Assembly: GCA_030602265.1 (NCBI GenBank)
Contig: JAUWAB010000006.1
Location: 1-64,000 of the forward strand
DNA length: 64,000 bases
Origin: Prolixibacteraceae bacterium
GTDB lineage: Bacteria > Bacteroidota > Bacteroidia > Bacteroidales > Prolixibacteraceae
Reading direction: 5' to 3'
Shown: positions 24,351-34,283 of the stretch, one piece after another
How the letters are laid out: the number at the start of each line of letters is the position of its first letter
Numbering within the stretch: the first letter of the stretch is position 1
Translations under genes and position numbers: made by a program
Notes under the pieces: generated by a model
What the model was told of the DNA's origin: nothing
What the model saw: only the letters and a program-made list of their open reading frames with translations
Databases searched by the model: none

Positions 24351-27300
24351 ATGAAAAATTGTATGAACAAACAGGTAAGAAAGTTATCAGCAATGATGCT
24401 TGTGCTGTTATTGAGCATTACAGCTGCATTTTCACAGGTTACGACTTCTACCCTTTCAGGCAGGGTTATCTCAACAACAAGTGAGCCACTGCCAGGTGCC
24501 ACCGTGGTGGCCATCCACATTCCTTCAGGAACCCAGTATGGTACCATCACGAATGTCGACGGAAGGTTCAATATCCAGGGTATGCGTCCGGGTGGACCTT
24601 ACAAGGTAGATGTTTCATTCATTGGATATTCAACGAATTCTTATTCGGACGTTACCTTATTGTTGGGCGAAGTATTTCCGCTTGACGTCACCCTGAAAGA
24701 AAGCGTTGTGGATGTAGACGAGGTTATGATTGTTGGAAGCAGGGCCCCTGCATTCAATTCAGAAAAAAATGGTGCTTCTGTTAACATCAATAACCGGCAG
24801 ATTAATACCATGCCAACGATTTCAAGGAGCATCAATGATGTAACGAGATTAACACCACAGGCCAACGGAAATACGATTGGTGGCGGTAACTATCGTCAGA
24901 ATTACATTACTGTTGACGGAGCTCAGTTCAACAATGCCTTTGGTATTGGTACCAATCTTCCCGGAAACGGCTCACCAATCTCACTTGATGCACTCGACCA
25001 GATTTCAGTAAATATTACTCCGTTCGACGTTCGTCAGAGTGGTTTTATAGGTGCTTCGATTAACGCCGTAACCCGTTCTGGTGGTAATGAATTTACCGGT
25101 TCGGTGTATACCTATATGCAGAATGAAAAATATAAGGGTAACAAGGTAGGTGACAATGAACCATTTACCCGCAGCCCTGCAAGTTATGAAATGATTGGAG
25201 CCCGCCTTGGTGGTCCTATCATCCAGAATAAATTATTCTTCTTTGCCAACTTTGAGACTGAGAAGAGTCAGGTACCCGGTCCGTCAAGGGTAGCAGCCAC
25301 TGCCAGCAAGCCTGCTGATTACGCCAATAACATTGCCAGGCCGACTGAATCTGAGCTGGAAGCGATCAGTAAGTATTTGCTGGACACATACGGATATGAT
25401 ACCGGTCCCTACCAGGGTTATTCTTTTGAAAGCCCCGGCCGAAAGTTTTTAGCCAGAATTGACTGGAACATCAGTCAGATGCACAAGTTCAATATCCGGT
25501 ACAGCTATATGATGAGCAAAGACCCTTCTAATCCGAGTACATCGGTTTCTCCGTTCTCTTCCATTTACACAGGAAACCGTTCGGCAATGGATGCCATGTG
25601 GTTTAAAAATTCGGGATATTTCCAGGAAAGAAACTTTAGCTCAGTTTCAGCTGAGTTGAACTCACTTCTGGGTGGTGGCAAATTTGCCAATAAACTCAGG
25701 TTTACCTATTCATTCCAGGATGAACCGAGAAGTACAGATGGAAAAACTTTCCCATTTGTTGATATCCTGAAAGATAACCGTGTTTTCACCTCTTTTGGTA
25801 CAGAACTTTTCTCCTATGGCAACCTCAGGGAAGTTAAGACCTTTACCATTACCGATGATATTTCCTGGACATGGGGTATTCATAACATGACCGCAGGTTT
25901 GCAGTACGAGCACAACCAGACCAAGAACGGTTTCATGCGCTTTGGTACCAGCTTCTATGTATTCAATTCATGGGAAGATTTTGTTGGTGGTGCAAAACCA
26001 CGTAACTTTGGGGTAACCTTCTCAAATACCCCTGGTTATGCACAGGCGTTTCCGAGGTTTGAATTCAGTCAATATACCGCTTATCTGCAGGATGAGATCA
26101 ATATCAGTACACGGTTAAAGGCCACCGCCGGTTTCCGTGTCGACCTTCCCACCTATAGTCAGCCGGTTGATGAACACCCGATTATCTCTACCTTAACTTT
26201 TGGTGATAAAAAATACAACACCGCCACCCTGCCAAAATCGAGACTGCTCCTTTCTCCCCGTATTGGTTTCAATTACGATGTTAACGGTGACCGTTCTTTG
26301 ATTGTACGTGGTGGATCAGGTGTATTTACCGGTCGTGTGCCGTTTGTGTGGATTGTCGGTCAGGTCGGTGATGCAGGTATGATTCAGACTACCCAGACCT
26401 ACTCCGGAAATGATGTTCCGGGAGGTTTCAAACCTGAAGTCAATGCTTATTATCCTTCAACCCAGCCAGCCGTCGGAACCATCGTTCCAGGTACATTTAC
26501 CATTATCGACAATGATTTCAAACTTCCGCAGTCGTGGAAAAGCAGTTTGGCTGTTGACGCCCGGCTGCCTTGGGACATCAAAGGTACCATCGAAGGTATC
26601 TATAACAAAGACTTCAATACTGCCTTCTTTGTTAACCGTGGCCTCAAAGGGGAAGCTCCTATGAATGTTTCAGGCTATCAGGATAACCGGATTATTTATC
26701 CATCTGCCAATGCTGCCAAATATCATCAGTTGCACACAAGTGGAAGTATAACCACTGCAAACGGTACCGGATCCGGAGTTTCTCCTATTGTCCTCGAAAA
26801 TGAAAAGGGTGGATACTACTATTCTATAACCGCCAAGCTGGAAAAAGATTTTAGCAATGGATTCTCAGCTATGGTTGCCTATACAAAGAGTGAGGCAAAG
26901 AATCTTGTTGACGGTGCCGGTGACCAGGCAGCTTCTGCATGGAACGGAAATGCCAATGTTAACGGAGCTAACAGTCCAGAACTAAGCTATGCCAGCTATG
27001 TTATTCCTGATAAAATTATCGGTTCAGTTTCTTACCGTCTCGAGTACCTGAAACATATGGCTACTGCTGTTTCACTGTTCTATGATGGTGGTGCCCAGGG
27101 TCGCTTCTCTTATGTATATTCCAGCAATATCGTTCGTGACGGTGCCGGTTCAAATAACCTGATCTATGTTCCTAAAGATGCTTCTGAAATTACCTTTGTT
27201 AACCAGACTGTTAACGGTGTTGTATGGACTGCCCAGGAACAGAGCGATGCTTTCTTTGCCTATATCGATCAGGATAAATACCTCAAGACCAGAAAAGGTC

Positions 27301-27653
27301 AGTACGCTGAGAGAAACGGTGCCATCCTGCCCTGGACAAACCGTTACGACGTAAAAGTTCTTCAGGATTTCTATGTAAATGTAGGCGGAAAACGCAATAC
27401 CATCCAGTTAAGCCTCGATATTCTCAACGTGGGTAACCTGATTGACAAAAACTGGGGTAAGGCATATTTGTTTAATCAGAACAATATCCTGACTCCGACT
27501 AACCAGAATAACGTGGTAGCCGGTGGTACAGTTAAACCTACTTACAGACTCAATCCTTACAACAATCAGATGCTTAAAGAAACATTCCGCGACAATATCG
27601 GCTATGCATCAACCTATTCCATGCAGTTCGGTATTCGGTACATATTTAATTAA
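24351..27653 (+). CDS. Oar-like TonB-dependent outer-membrane receptor
   Basis: The 1100-residue protein has a signal peptide ending near AAFSQ (about residue 29) and a carboxypeptidase-like regulatory domain (about 33-115, LSGRVISTTSEPLPGATVVA). A plug domain follows (about 130-240, with SVNINNRQINTMP and ITVDGAQFNNAFG), then a long beta-barrel ending in an aromatic-rich strand (MQFGIRYIFN). The arrangement and INAVTRSGGNEFTGSVY match Oar/adhesin-type TonB receptors. Substrate unknown; no SusD partner follows. The second in-frame ATG at 24363 (MNKQVRKL) could be the true start. It ends with a strong terminator and stands alone. Confidence 0.9.
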   Translation: MKNCMNKQVRKLSAMMLVLLLSITAAFSQVTTSTLSGRVISTTSEPLPGATVVAIHIPSGTQYGTITNVDGRFNIQGMRPGGPYKVDVSFIGYSTNSYSDVTLLLGEVFPLDVTLKESVVDVDEVMIVGSRAPAFNSEKNGASVNINNRQINTMPTISRSINDVTRLTPQANGNTIGGGNYRQNYITVDGAQFNNAFGIGTNLPGNGSPISLDALDQISVNITPFDVRQSGFIGASINAVTRSGGNEFTGSVYTYMQNEKYKGNKVGDNEPFTRSPASYEMIGARLGGPIIQNKLFFFANFETEKSQVPGPSRVAATASKPADYANNIARPTESELEAISKYLLDTYGYDTGPYQGYSFESPGRKFLARIDWNISQMHKFNIRYSYMMSKDPSNPSTSVSPFSSIYTGNRSAMDAMWFKNSGYFQERNFSSVSAELNSLLGGGKFANKLRFTYSFQDEPRSTDGKTFPFVDILKDNRVFTSFGTELFSYGNLREVKTFTITDDISWTWGIHNMTAGLQYEHNQTKNGFMRFGTSFYVFNSWEDFVGGAKPRNFGVTFSNTPGYAQAFPRFEFSQYTAYLQDEINISTRLKATAGFRVDLPTYSQPVDEHPIISTLTFGDKKYNTATLPKSRLLLSPRIGFNYDVNGDRSLIVRGGSGVFTGRVPFVWIVGQVGDAGMIQTTQTYSGNDVPGGFKPEVNAYYPSTQPAVGTIVPGTFTIIDNDFKLPQSWKSSLAVDARLPWDIKGTIEGIYNKDFNTAFFVNRGLKGEAPMNVSGYQDNRIIYPSANAAKYHQLHTSGSITTANGTGSGVSPIVLENEKGGYYYSITAKLEKDFSNGFSAMVAYTKSEAKNLVDGAGDQAASAWNGNANVNGANSPELSYASYVIPDKIIGSVSYRLEYLKHMATAVSLFYDGGAQGRFSYVYSSNIVRDGAGSNNLIYVPKDASEITFVNQTVNGVVWTAQEQSDAFFAYIDQDKYLKTRKGQYAERNGAILPWTNRYDVKVLQDFYVNVGGKRNTIQLSLDILNVGNLIDKNWGKAYLFNQNNILTPTNQNNVVAGGTVKPTYRLNPYNNQMLKETFRDNIGYASTYSMQFGIRYIFN

Positions 27654-27671
27654 TCAATCGTATTACCTCTT

Positions 27672-27700
27672 AAAAGGAGCCTTCGGGCTCCTTTTTTTTT
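27672..27700 (+). terminator. Rho-independent terminator after the Oar-like receptor
   Basis: AAAAGGAGCC and GGCTCCTTTT enclose the stable tetraloop TTCG, followed by a run of nine Ts (27692-27700). It lies about 18 bases after the receptor stop codon. Confidence 0.92.
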
Positions 27701-28015
27701 CTTTATACCTGAAGGATCTTCAGTATGCAATAAAGTATTCCGTTGGATTAATTTTCTCTAATTAGTCCAAGTCATTATAAAACAGTAATATACAATGCTT
27801 ATAAAAATATTTTAAAAAAAAACAGTACTATGTGATACAATGTACCATTAAATGTATATATATTTGCAGTACCTGATTCAATGTAAAAAAAGGTATAATT
27901 TTAAAGAAAGTTCTTTATAGTATGTAACGGAATGTTTAATACAGAGTCTTATGGTAAAAGACATAGTCATAAACAACAGTTTACCTGAAATCAACAGATA
28001 ATTTCCATAGAAGCC
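27701..28015. other. AT-rich leader and promoter region of padR-pspC
   Basis: There is no complete gene. It holds A-runs, a -7 candidate at 27859-27866 and then about 150 bases of possible untranslated leader before a short upstream frame. No structure that I recognise as a riboswitch was found. Confidence 0.4.
27859..27866 (+). promoter_or_regulatory. -7 box TATATTTG for padR-pspC
   Basis: TATATTTG matches TAnnTTTG in AT-rich DNA. It would start a transcript near 27873 with a leader of about 140-230 bases. No good -33 TTG was seen, so this is tentative. Confidence 0.35.
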
Positions 28016-28111
28016 ATGAAAACAATTCAACAATGCGGGAATCTCAATTCAACCAGGGGCCACCGGACCTCTCCCGAACCGGTAGAAAGGAAAATCAGCT
28101 ATGAAAATTGA
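28016..28111 (+). CDS. Possible 31-residue upstream peptide overlapping padR
   Basis: The frame runs from the ATG at 28016 to a TGA at 28109-28111 and starts MKTIQQCGNLNSTRG. It overlaps the first 11 bases of padR in another frame. No homology can be claimed. Its position suggests translational coupling or leader-peptide control of padR, but it may be chance. Confidence 0.3.
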   Translation: MKTIQQCGNLNSTRGHRTSPEPVERKISYEN

Positions 28112-28433
28112 AAACACGAAAGCCCAGATGCGTAAAGGTGTACTGGAGTATTGCATTTTACTGGTACTCGATGGTAAACCTCTTTATGCCAGCGACATCA
28201 TTCAGGAACTGAAAGAAGGCAAAATGATCGTCGTCGAAGGAACCCTCTATCCGCTGCTCACCCGTCTGAAAAATGACGGATTGCTTACCTACAAATGGGA
28301 AGAATCAAACCAGGGACCTCCCAGGAAATATTACGAACTGACCGGTGAAGGGCGCTCTTTCCTGTCGGAACTCGAAGAGTCCTGGCGCGAACTGGTCGAT
28401 GCGGTATCGAAAATAAAAAGCCATAAATCCTGA
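28101..28433 (+). CDS. PadR-family transcriptional regulator
   Basis: The 110-residue winged-helix protein matches PadR: MRKGVLEYCILLVLDGKPLYASDIIQEL forms the first helices, IVVEGTLYPLLTRLKNDGLLTY the recognition helix and wing, and QGPPRKYYELTGEGRSFL the beta-hairpin. PadR proteins are repressors, and in Bacteroidota they are often encoded just before PspC-domain proteins, as here (22 bases to the next start). It probably represses its own operon in response to an unknown cue. Confidence 0.92.
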   Translation: MKIENTKAQMRKGVLEYCILLVLDGKPLYASDIIQELKEGKMIVVEGTLYPLLTRLKNDGLLTYKWEESNQGPPRKYYELTGEGRSFLSELEESWRELVDAVSKIKSHKS

Positions 28434-28455
28434 TCACTCTAAAAATCAACAAGTC

Positions 28456-30069
28456 ATGAAAAAAACATTCACCATCAATATAAGCGGAACTATTTTCCAC
28501 ATCGAGGAAGATGCTTATGAGAAACTTCAGGGCTACTTCGTCCGGCTTAAAAACCATTTCGGAAACAGCAACGAAGGCCGTGAGATCATCAACGATATCG
28601 AAGGCCGTATTGCTGAGCTCTTTATCGAGAAGACCTCGGGCGAAAGCAAGGTCATTACCCTCGAAATGATTGAAGAGGTAATGGCCACCATGGGATCTCC
28701 CGAAGATTTCGTTGATCCTGAAGCCAACGAAGAACCAATACCCGGGATTACACGCCGGAAAAAGCGATTGTACCGCAGTACCGACAGCCGTGTGATTGCC
28801 GGTGTTTGCGGCGGCCTCGGCGCCTATTTCAAGATTGATCCGGTGATTCTGAGGATCGTTTTTGTGCTGATGTTCTTCGTAAACGGGGTAGGGCTGCTGG
28901 CATATATTATCCTCTGGATTGCTGTTCCAAGGGCCGTAACCACTTCCCAAAAACTTGAAATGAAAGGGGAGGAGGTAACGGTAAGCAATATCCAGCGATC
29001 ATTCAGGGACCAGGCCCAGGAATCCGGCGAGGTTGTTCAGCCTGCTGACGGTACTCCGGCTGACGATACCGGGAAGTATTCTGATACAAAAATCTATGCG
29101 AAGGAGCCTGCCGCCAGACGAAATACGGGTAATGCGTCGTCAGACGCCGGTAAAGCCCTACTCAGGGGAATTGCGGTCCTGTTTGGTTCATTTTTTGTCG
29201 TTACCGGGTTCTTCGGGTTAATTGCCCTGATATCCACCGCTATTGTGGGTCAATCGCTGGTCGGTAGCTGGCCGCTCTCCTTCTCTTCCGACCTTCAGAT
29301 CAACCACGTTCTGGAACATTTTGTTTCTTCCGGGTCACTTACCCTGGGGATCATATCCCTGGCCATCCTGGTGGGTATACCTTTTCTGGCCATGTTTTTT
29401 GTCGGTACCAAGCTGATTTTCAATTTTAAAACCAATAACACGGCCATCGGATTGGGCATGGTTGGCGTATGGCTGGTGGCCCTGGTAACCCTGCTGATCG
29501 TCTCGGCCGGTGAAGCCGGAAATTACAAAAGCCAGACTTCGCTTACCAATAGCGAGACGGTAATGTGTGATTCCTGTTCGACATTTTACCTGAAACTTGC
29601 CGAAGACCGCTATTCAGGTTATCCGGAATCCGAATGGAATCTCGACCGGTTCAAGGTGGTAACCGTGGATGGTAAAAACCTGATGCTTGGCCAGCCGCGT
29701 TTTGATATCGAGAGATCGGGAACCGACGATGTGGTGCTCGTTTTCAGGAAACGTGCAAGGGGAAGGGACCAGGCCGATGCCAACGAAAATATTCAGGAGA
29801 TCGTGTATAATTACCAGGTCAGCGACTCCATAATCACTTTTGATCCTTGGTTTCTTAACGGAACCGATGGAAAATGGAGAGACCAGCGCATGGATATTGT
29901 CCTCCGTCTGCCGGTTGGTAAATCGGTTTATCTAAGCGATGAAATGGTGAAAATCATCCATGACATCGAAAATGTTTCCAATACCTGGGACCGCGAAATG
30001 GTTGGCAAATACTGGGATATGCTGCCCGATGGCCTGACCCTGAGGGAAAAGGAAGTTTCTTCTGAATAG
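28456..30069 (+). CDS. PspC-domain membrane protein
   Basis: The 537-residue protein has an N-terminal cytoplasmic region of helices (1-95, with NDIEGRIAELFIEKTSGES). A PspC domain follows (about 103-160, RLYRSTDSRVIAGVCGGLGA then a long hydrophobic helix). There are three or four more membrane helices (about 235-360) and a C-terminal soluble domain of strands. PspC modules belong to phage-shock-like envelope stress systems; this long form paired with a PadR repressor is common in Bacteroidota. It is likely an inner-membrane stress sensor or effector. It converges with lplA with 16 bases between stops. Confidence 0.88.
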   Translation: MKKTFTINISGTIFHIEEDAYEKLQGYFVRLKNHFGNSNEGREIINDIEGRIAELFIEKTSGESKVITLEMIEEVMATMGSPEDFVDPEANEEPIPGITRRKKRLYRSTDSRVIAGVCGGLGAYFKIDPVILRIVFVLMFFVNGVGLLAYIILWIAVPRAVTTSQKLEMKGEEVTVSNIQRSFRDQAQESGEVVQPADGTPADDTGKYSDTKIYAKEPAARRNTGNASSDAGKALLRGIAVLFGSFFVVTGFFGLIALISTAIVGQSLVGSWPLSFSSDLQINHVLEHFVSSGSLTLGIISLAILVGIPFLAMFFVGTKLIFNFKTNNTAIGLGMVGVWLVALVTLLIVSAGEAGNYKSQTSLTNSETVMCDSCSTFYLKLAEDRYSGYPESEWNLDRFKVVTVDGKNLMLGQPRFDIERSGTDDVVLVFRKRARGRDQADANENIQEIVYNYQVSDSIITFDPWFLNGTDGKWRDQRMDIVLRLPVGKSVYLSDEMVKIIHDIENVSNTWDREMVGKYWDMLPDGLTLREKEVSSE

Positions 30070-30085
30070 CTGAACAGCACTGGTG

Positions 30086-31048
30086 TTAAAACCAGCTAAA
30101 GATCAGATCATTGTCACAGTGAATTCCGAGGTGTGAATGGATTTTGGCTATCGTTCCGAAATCATGTTCATTCCCCGGAATTCTGCTTTTAAGTAGTTTC
30201 AGCTCCGTTTCACTATACACATTTCCTCCGGTTTCAAGCGACTTGATAATCCCTTTCTCTGCTCTCAGTGAAATCGACAACCATTTCCCCTGCCATTCAC
30301 TTTCACGTGTAAAAGCATAAGCAGGTGAGTATCCGAATATCCAATCCCGGGTATTGAATTTCTCCGTGGCAAGCTTTTCGATAACCTTATTCTCTTCAGG
30401 GGACAAGGTATGCTCACGGGTGTCTTCCACAGCTGCTAACTGAAAGTTCAGGATCGTTCTGATAAATTCTGAAACAGGCGGTGGATCGGTCAGGAATTCT
30501 GAAATGTTGGCCACTACACTCCGGTTCGACTGGACAGCCTTTGATTCATATCTTCCGGGAACCACCCTGATGGCATGTCCCAGATTGGCCAGATCCGACT
30601 GATAAAGCAAAGTCCCGTGGTGCATTACCCGGTTCTTAAATACATGTTCGGCATTACCCGAAATTTTCCTGCCTTCCACCAGAAGGTCGTTCCGGCCCGA
30701 TGTGACGGCTTTTACGCCCATGGTATCCAGAACATCCACTATTGGCTGTGTAAACCGTTTAAAGCTTATTTCCTGCGGCCCTGAGACATTCTTGATGAAG
30801 GTAAAGTTGACATTTCCACGGTCGTGGAAGACGGTCCCTCCCCCGGAAATACGCCGGGCTACCCGGATGCCGTTTTCCATAACATACCGGTAATTGACTT
30901 CCCCCAGCGCATTCTGGTGTTTGCCAACCACCACACTGTCGTGGCTCTGCCAGAGCATGAATATATCATCCTGGTAGTTTTTCAGCAGAAATTCTTCGGT
31001 AGCCAGACAATAATAGGGATCTGTATTATCCAGATAAATGCAAAGCAT
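30086..31048 (-). CDS. lplA: Lipoate-protein ligase A
   Basis: The 320-residue protein shows the LplA/biotin-ligase fold motifs RRISGGGTVFHDRGNVNFTFI (about 73-93), GRNDLLVEGRKISGNAEH, and MHHGTLLYQSDL, plus a C-terminal accessory domain with the NTRDWIFGYSPAY segment. It activates scavenged lipoate and attaches it to E2 and GcvH proteins. Length matches the bacterial two-domain form. It is a single gene between pspC (convergent) and a TonB receptor gene upstream, which starts a separate unit. Confidence 0.93.
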   Translation of the reverse strand: MLCIYLDNTDPYYCLATEEFLLKNYQDDIFMLWQSHDSVVVGKHQNALGEVNYRYVMENGIRVARRISGGGTVFHDRGNVNFTFIKNVSGPQEISFKRFTQPIVDVLDTMGVKAVTSGRNDLLVEGRKISGNAEHVFKNRVMHHGTLLYQSDLANLGHAIRVVPGRYESKAVQSNRSVVANISEFLTDPPPVSEFIRTILNFQLAAVEDTREHTLSPEENKVIEKLATEKFNTRDWIFGYSPAYAFTRESEWQGKWLSISLRAEKGIIKSLETGGNVYSETELKLLKSRIPGNEHDFGTIAKIHSHLGIHCDNDLIFSWF

Positions 31049-31077
31049 GTTTCTTGTTTTGCCTGCTAAGATAATGA

Positions 31078-33465
31078 TCAGAATCCAATAATGATCCCGA
31101 TGGTAGGCAATACGGTTCCGGTGGTGTTGCGTACATTTCTTAGCTGATAGCGTCTGCCTTCGTCCTTAAAAATGAAATTTCCCTGGGCATCCTCGTCGCG
31201 GACAATGATATCCTGTTGATCAGCCTGAAAATTGTACAGGTTCTGAATATCGATATAGAATTTGGCTGTTACCCGGTTAAGGTAATAAGCTTTATCGACA
31301 CGCAGGTCGAGCTGGTGAAACGGACTGAACCTCACGGTGTTTATCCGGCTGAAATCCAGATAGGGCCCGCCGGAGATGTTCCATGCTTCAACCAGGGAGC
31401 TTTTATCCAGGTCCCAGGGTGTGTAGGGGAGACCGCCTACATACCTCCAGCGTGTTCCGATCCTCCAGTTGCGTTTAAGGTCTTTTGTCGAGGTAAGGAC
31501 CACCAGATGCTTGCTGTCCCAGCTCGAAGGCAGGTACTCCTCCCGCCAGTCGGTGAATTCACTTCGTACAAGGGTATACGACAGGTTAAAATTGAAACCC
31601 TTGTCGGTGTTGATCCGGGTCTGGAACTCAGCTCCGTATGCCCGTCCTTTCGAAGTGGAAATGACTTCCTCATCACCGATTACCCCGAAGTCGGCTCCTT
31701 TATTGGCCAGACTGATGGAATCATTTACCGAAAAAGGATAATTGCCGTAGTTTTTCAGAAAGAATTCAGTCGAAAACAAGATATTGGGCCTGGGCCGGTA
31801 TTCTACTCCCCCGATGAGGTGGTCAACTGATATGTAGGTCAGCTTGTTGTCCTGGTTGACATATTGGTCGTTTATTTTGTAACCCAGTGATGTATAGGCG
31901 GGCAGCTGGTAATATCTGCCGGTATTGAAATTGAGGCTCCAGTCGGGAGCAAAGCTGTAAGAAGCCGAAAACCTGGGGGAAAACTGTTTCAGCAGGTTGT
32001 TCATCTGGTCGGAATAGTTATTGGCATCGGCCCTGAATCCCAGGGAGAGGGAAAGCCTCTCGTCCAGAAAATTCTTGCTGGCCTGGGCAAATACTCCCCA
32101 TTTAAACAGGTTAAGGTCGGTGCTGTAACGGATGTTTACAACCTGACCATTATAGAAACGCCGGCCCCGGGTATCATTCAGATAGGTTGCATACTCGGCA
32201 TTAGCCCCGAAATTCAGCCTGAATCCTTCAAGACGGGTATTGTTCTCAAACCTGAATTTGGTCTCGATCTCTTCTGAAACATAGTCGAAGAGTTTGTTTT
32301 CCTCCGAACTGTCGTCATTTTCAAAATATTTATAGGCACTGTTATTCAGGTGGTTACGACTCAAAACCACCGTCTGGAAGCTATTGTCCCTGAAATGTTT
32401 ATAAACGGCACCCACGGTGTAGGTCCACTGCTCGTTTACCGGGATCTGGCTCAGGATGTATTTTTGCTGGTCGTCGGGGTCTTTGATATTCAGGTTAAGG
32501 TCGAAAACATCAATGGCCCCGATCCCGACCAGGGTAAGTTCATTTCTTTTGTCAAAACGGGTCCTGACTTTAAACTGTGCATCATTGAAATTCGGCAGGA
32601 ATGGTAATTCGAGTATGCCGAACAGAAATTCGAGATACGATCTGCGGGTGGAAACGATGAAGGTAGTTTTTTCTCCGATGGGTCCGTCCAGGGTGGCTGA
32701 TAATTCAGACGCTCCCAGGGTTCCCCTGAATTTCAGTTTTTCAGGGTTTCCGTCGACCTGGAAAAACTCCAGGACTCCCGAGAGTGCATTACCCCGGTTG
32801 GCCGGAAATGCCCCGGAATAGTAGTTTACCTCGCGCAGAAAGTCGGCGTTGAGAATGCCCACCGGGCCTCCTGAAGCGCCCTGTGTGGCAAAATGGTTGA
32901 TGTTGGGCACCTCCACTCCGTCTAAATAGAACCTGCTTTCCGAAGGGCCACCGCCGCGGATGATGATATCATTCCTGAAGGCAGGAGTACTCTGAACACC
33001 CGGGAATGACTGGATTACCCGGCTTACATCGCGGTTGGCGCCCGGACTGTTTTCAATCTCCCCGATACCGATGGTGCGGAGTGAAACCGGGCTTTCTTCC
33101 GTCTTCCGGAAGGGAGAGGCGGTTACAGTCACCTCTTCAATCTGCTGGTTGGTCTGCTCCATGGGGATTTCCACGGTGGCAACCCTGACGCTGCTGATTT
33201 CAATTTCGGGCGAAATGGCTTCCTTATAGCCTATAAAAGATGCCTGTATCCTGATAAAACCCGCCCTGAGGCCGGTAATCTGAAAATTGCCGCTGAGATC
33301 AGTTACGGTACCGGTGTTGGTCCCGGCAACCACGACGTTCACAAACGGAAGCGGTTCATTGCTTACTGCATCGAAAACACGGCCCCTGACGGTAGCCTGC
33401 TGTGCCAGTGAAATATTGAAGGTGGCCAGCGATATGATAAGGAGGATATATAATCTGGATTTCAT
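31078..33465 (-). CDS. TonB-dependent receptor with carboxypeptidase-like domain
   Basis: The 795-residue protein has a signal peptide ending at about SLAQ (residue 21) and a regulatory-like domain (about 24-110, ATVRGRVFDAVSNEPLPFVNVVVAGT). A plug domain follows (about 112-230, VTVTASPFRKTEESPVSLRT, IIIRGGGPSESRFYLDGVEV) and then a 22-strand-sized barrel. The plug motif and size suggest a metal-complex or small-substrate transporter rather than a SusC glycan importer, which is longer. It follows a DUF2271-like lipoprotein gene by only six bases, so the two form an operon. Substrate unknown. Confidence 0.9.
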   Translation of the reverse strand: MKSRLYILLIISLATFNISLAQQATVRGRVFDAVSNEPLPFVNVVVAGTNTGTVTDLSGNFQITGLRAGFIRIQASFIGYKEAISPEIEISSVRVATVEIPMEQTNQQIEEVTVTASPFRKTEESPVSLRTIGIGEIENSPGANRDVSRVIQSFPGVQSTPAFRNDIIIRGGGPSESRFYLDGVEVPNINHFATQGASGGPVGILNADFLREVNYYSGAFPANRGNALSGVLEFFQVDGNPEKLKFRGTLGASELSATLDGPIGEKTTFIVSTRRSYLEFLFGILELPFLPNFNDAQFKVRTRFDKRNELTLVGIGAIDVFDLNLNIKDPDDQQKYILSQIPVNEQWTYTVGAVYKHFRDNSFQTVVLSRNHLNNSAYKYFENDDSSEENKLFDYVSEEIETKFRFENNTRLEGFRLNFGANAEYATYLNDTRGRRFYNGQVVNIRYSTDLNLFKWGVFAQASKNFLDERLSLSLGFRADANNYSDQMNNLLKQFSPRFSASYSFAPDWSLNFNTGRYYQLPAYTSLGYKINDQYVNQDNKLTYISVDHLIGGVEYRPRPNILFSTEFFLKNYGNYPFSVNDSISLANKGADFGVIGDEEVISTSKGRAYGAEFQTRINTDKGFNFNLSYTLVRSEFTDWREEYLPSSWDSKHLVVLTSTKDLKRNWRIGTRWRYVGGLPYTPWDLDKSSLVEAWNISGGPYLDFSRINTVRFSPFHQLDLRVDKAYYLNRVTAKFYIDIQNLYNFQADQQDIIVRDEDAQGNFIFKDEGRRYQLRNVRNTTGTVLPTIGIIIGF

Positions 33466-33471
33466 GGTAAC

Positions 33472-34203
33472 TTATTTAAATCGGACGTTGACAGAATGAA
33501 TAATCTCTTTGGCGGTGGTGAGGGTCGTCAGGTCGGTAAACAAACGCCCGTCTGCGCCACTGGGATGTCCGTGCCCGATCGGATTAAGATAAACGGCTGC
33601 AGAGGTATCTGCAGGATCAATCGTGGCGGCGTATACCAGTGATGGTTGCAGGGAACCGAAATAATTCAGGTCTCCGGGGTATTTGTTGTTTGTCCAGAAT
33701 GTATTGGAGTCCCATGCCTGGTTAATTTCCAGCAATATCCTGAATTTTCCTGATTTATTTTCTGTAAGGATTGTATTCAGACGAAAATTTCCTTTAGGAG
33801 TAGCTGAGGTAAGTGCATCCGGAACCGGATTTTCTGGCGAGGGGATGTAAAGGCCATCGGATGCCCTGATACCTCTTTGGTGTGCCCAGTAGGGCAGTGT
33901 TGCCGGACGGCGGGCAGCCCCTGGCTGGTTACTCCATTGCACGGGTTGTATTTCTCCACGACCATAAGTTCCTGTAGCCACATACCGGGTCACATAAAGT
34001 GTTTCCAGGTAGTTTCCTTCCAAGTCTTCTGCCCATATAGCCATACTTGGATAATTATGGGCGGGACCTTTGATGAATTCAAGGACAAGCGCGTTACCCC
34101 GGCCTTCCGGATTGGTAGTAATATTTATCGATTCTGTTTCGCCTACCTTCTGTGATACGCAGGAAAACAGAAAAATACCTGCTAATAGGATAAGATGTCT
34201 CAT
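33472..34203 (-). CDS. DUF2271-like lipoprotein
   Basis: The 243-residue protein has a short lipoprotein signal (MRHLILLAGIFLFSC, cysteine 15). The region with YPSMAIWAEDLEGNYLETLY, RPATLPYWAHQRG, DALTSATPKGNF and LLEINQAWDSN resembles DUF2271 proteins, periplasmic partners often found with flavin-transfer (ApbE) and PepSY proteins. No ApbE or PepSY gene is present here; the partner is the TonB receptor six bases downstream. A role in surface metal or redox uptake is inference only. The family call is from motif memory. Confidence 0.65.
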   Translation of the reverse strand: MRHLILLAGIFLFSCVSQKVGETESINITTNPEGRGNALVLEFIKGPAHNYPSMAIWAEDLEGNYLETLYVTRYVATGTYGRGEIQPVQWSNQPGAARRPATLPYWAHQRGIRASDGLYIPSPENPVPDALTSATPKGNFRLNTILTENKSGKFRILLEINQAWDSNTFWTNNKYPGDLNYFGSLQPSLVYAATIDPADTSAAVYLNPIGHGHPSGADGRLFTDLTTLTTAKEIIHSVNVRFK

Positions 34204-34283
34204 CTTGGCTTTTGTTTAATAAAAATCATTACAAGGTAAACATTTTATAGTTATTTAAGTTCAGTGGTGACAGGAAAAATGAA

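Noticed and set aside
30297-30312. Third parS-like site around CACGTG
   Set aside because: Only the core matches; about four arm positions differ from the consensus on inspection.
31078-34203. SusC/SusD polysaccharide utilisation pair
   Set aside because: The receptor is shorter than SusC and its lipoprotein neighbour lacks SusD features (TPR helices).
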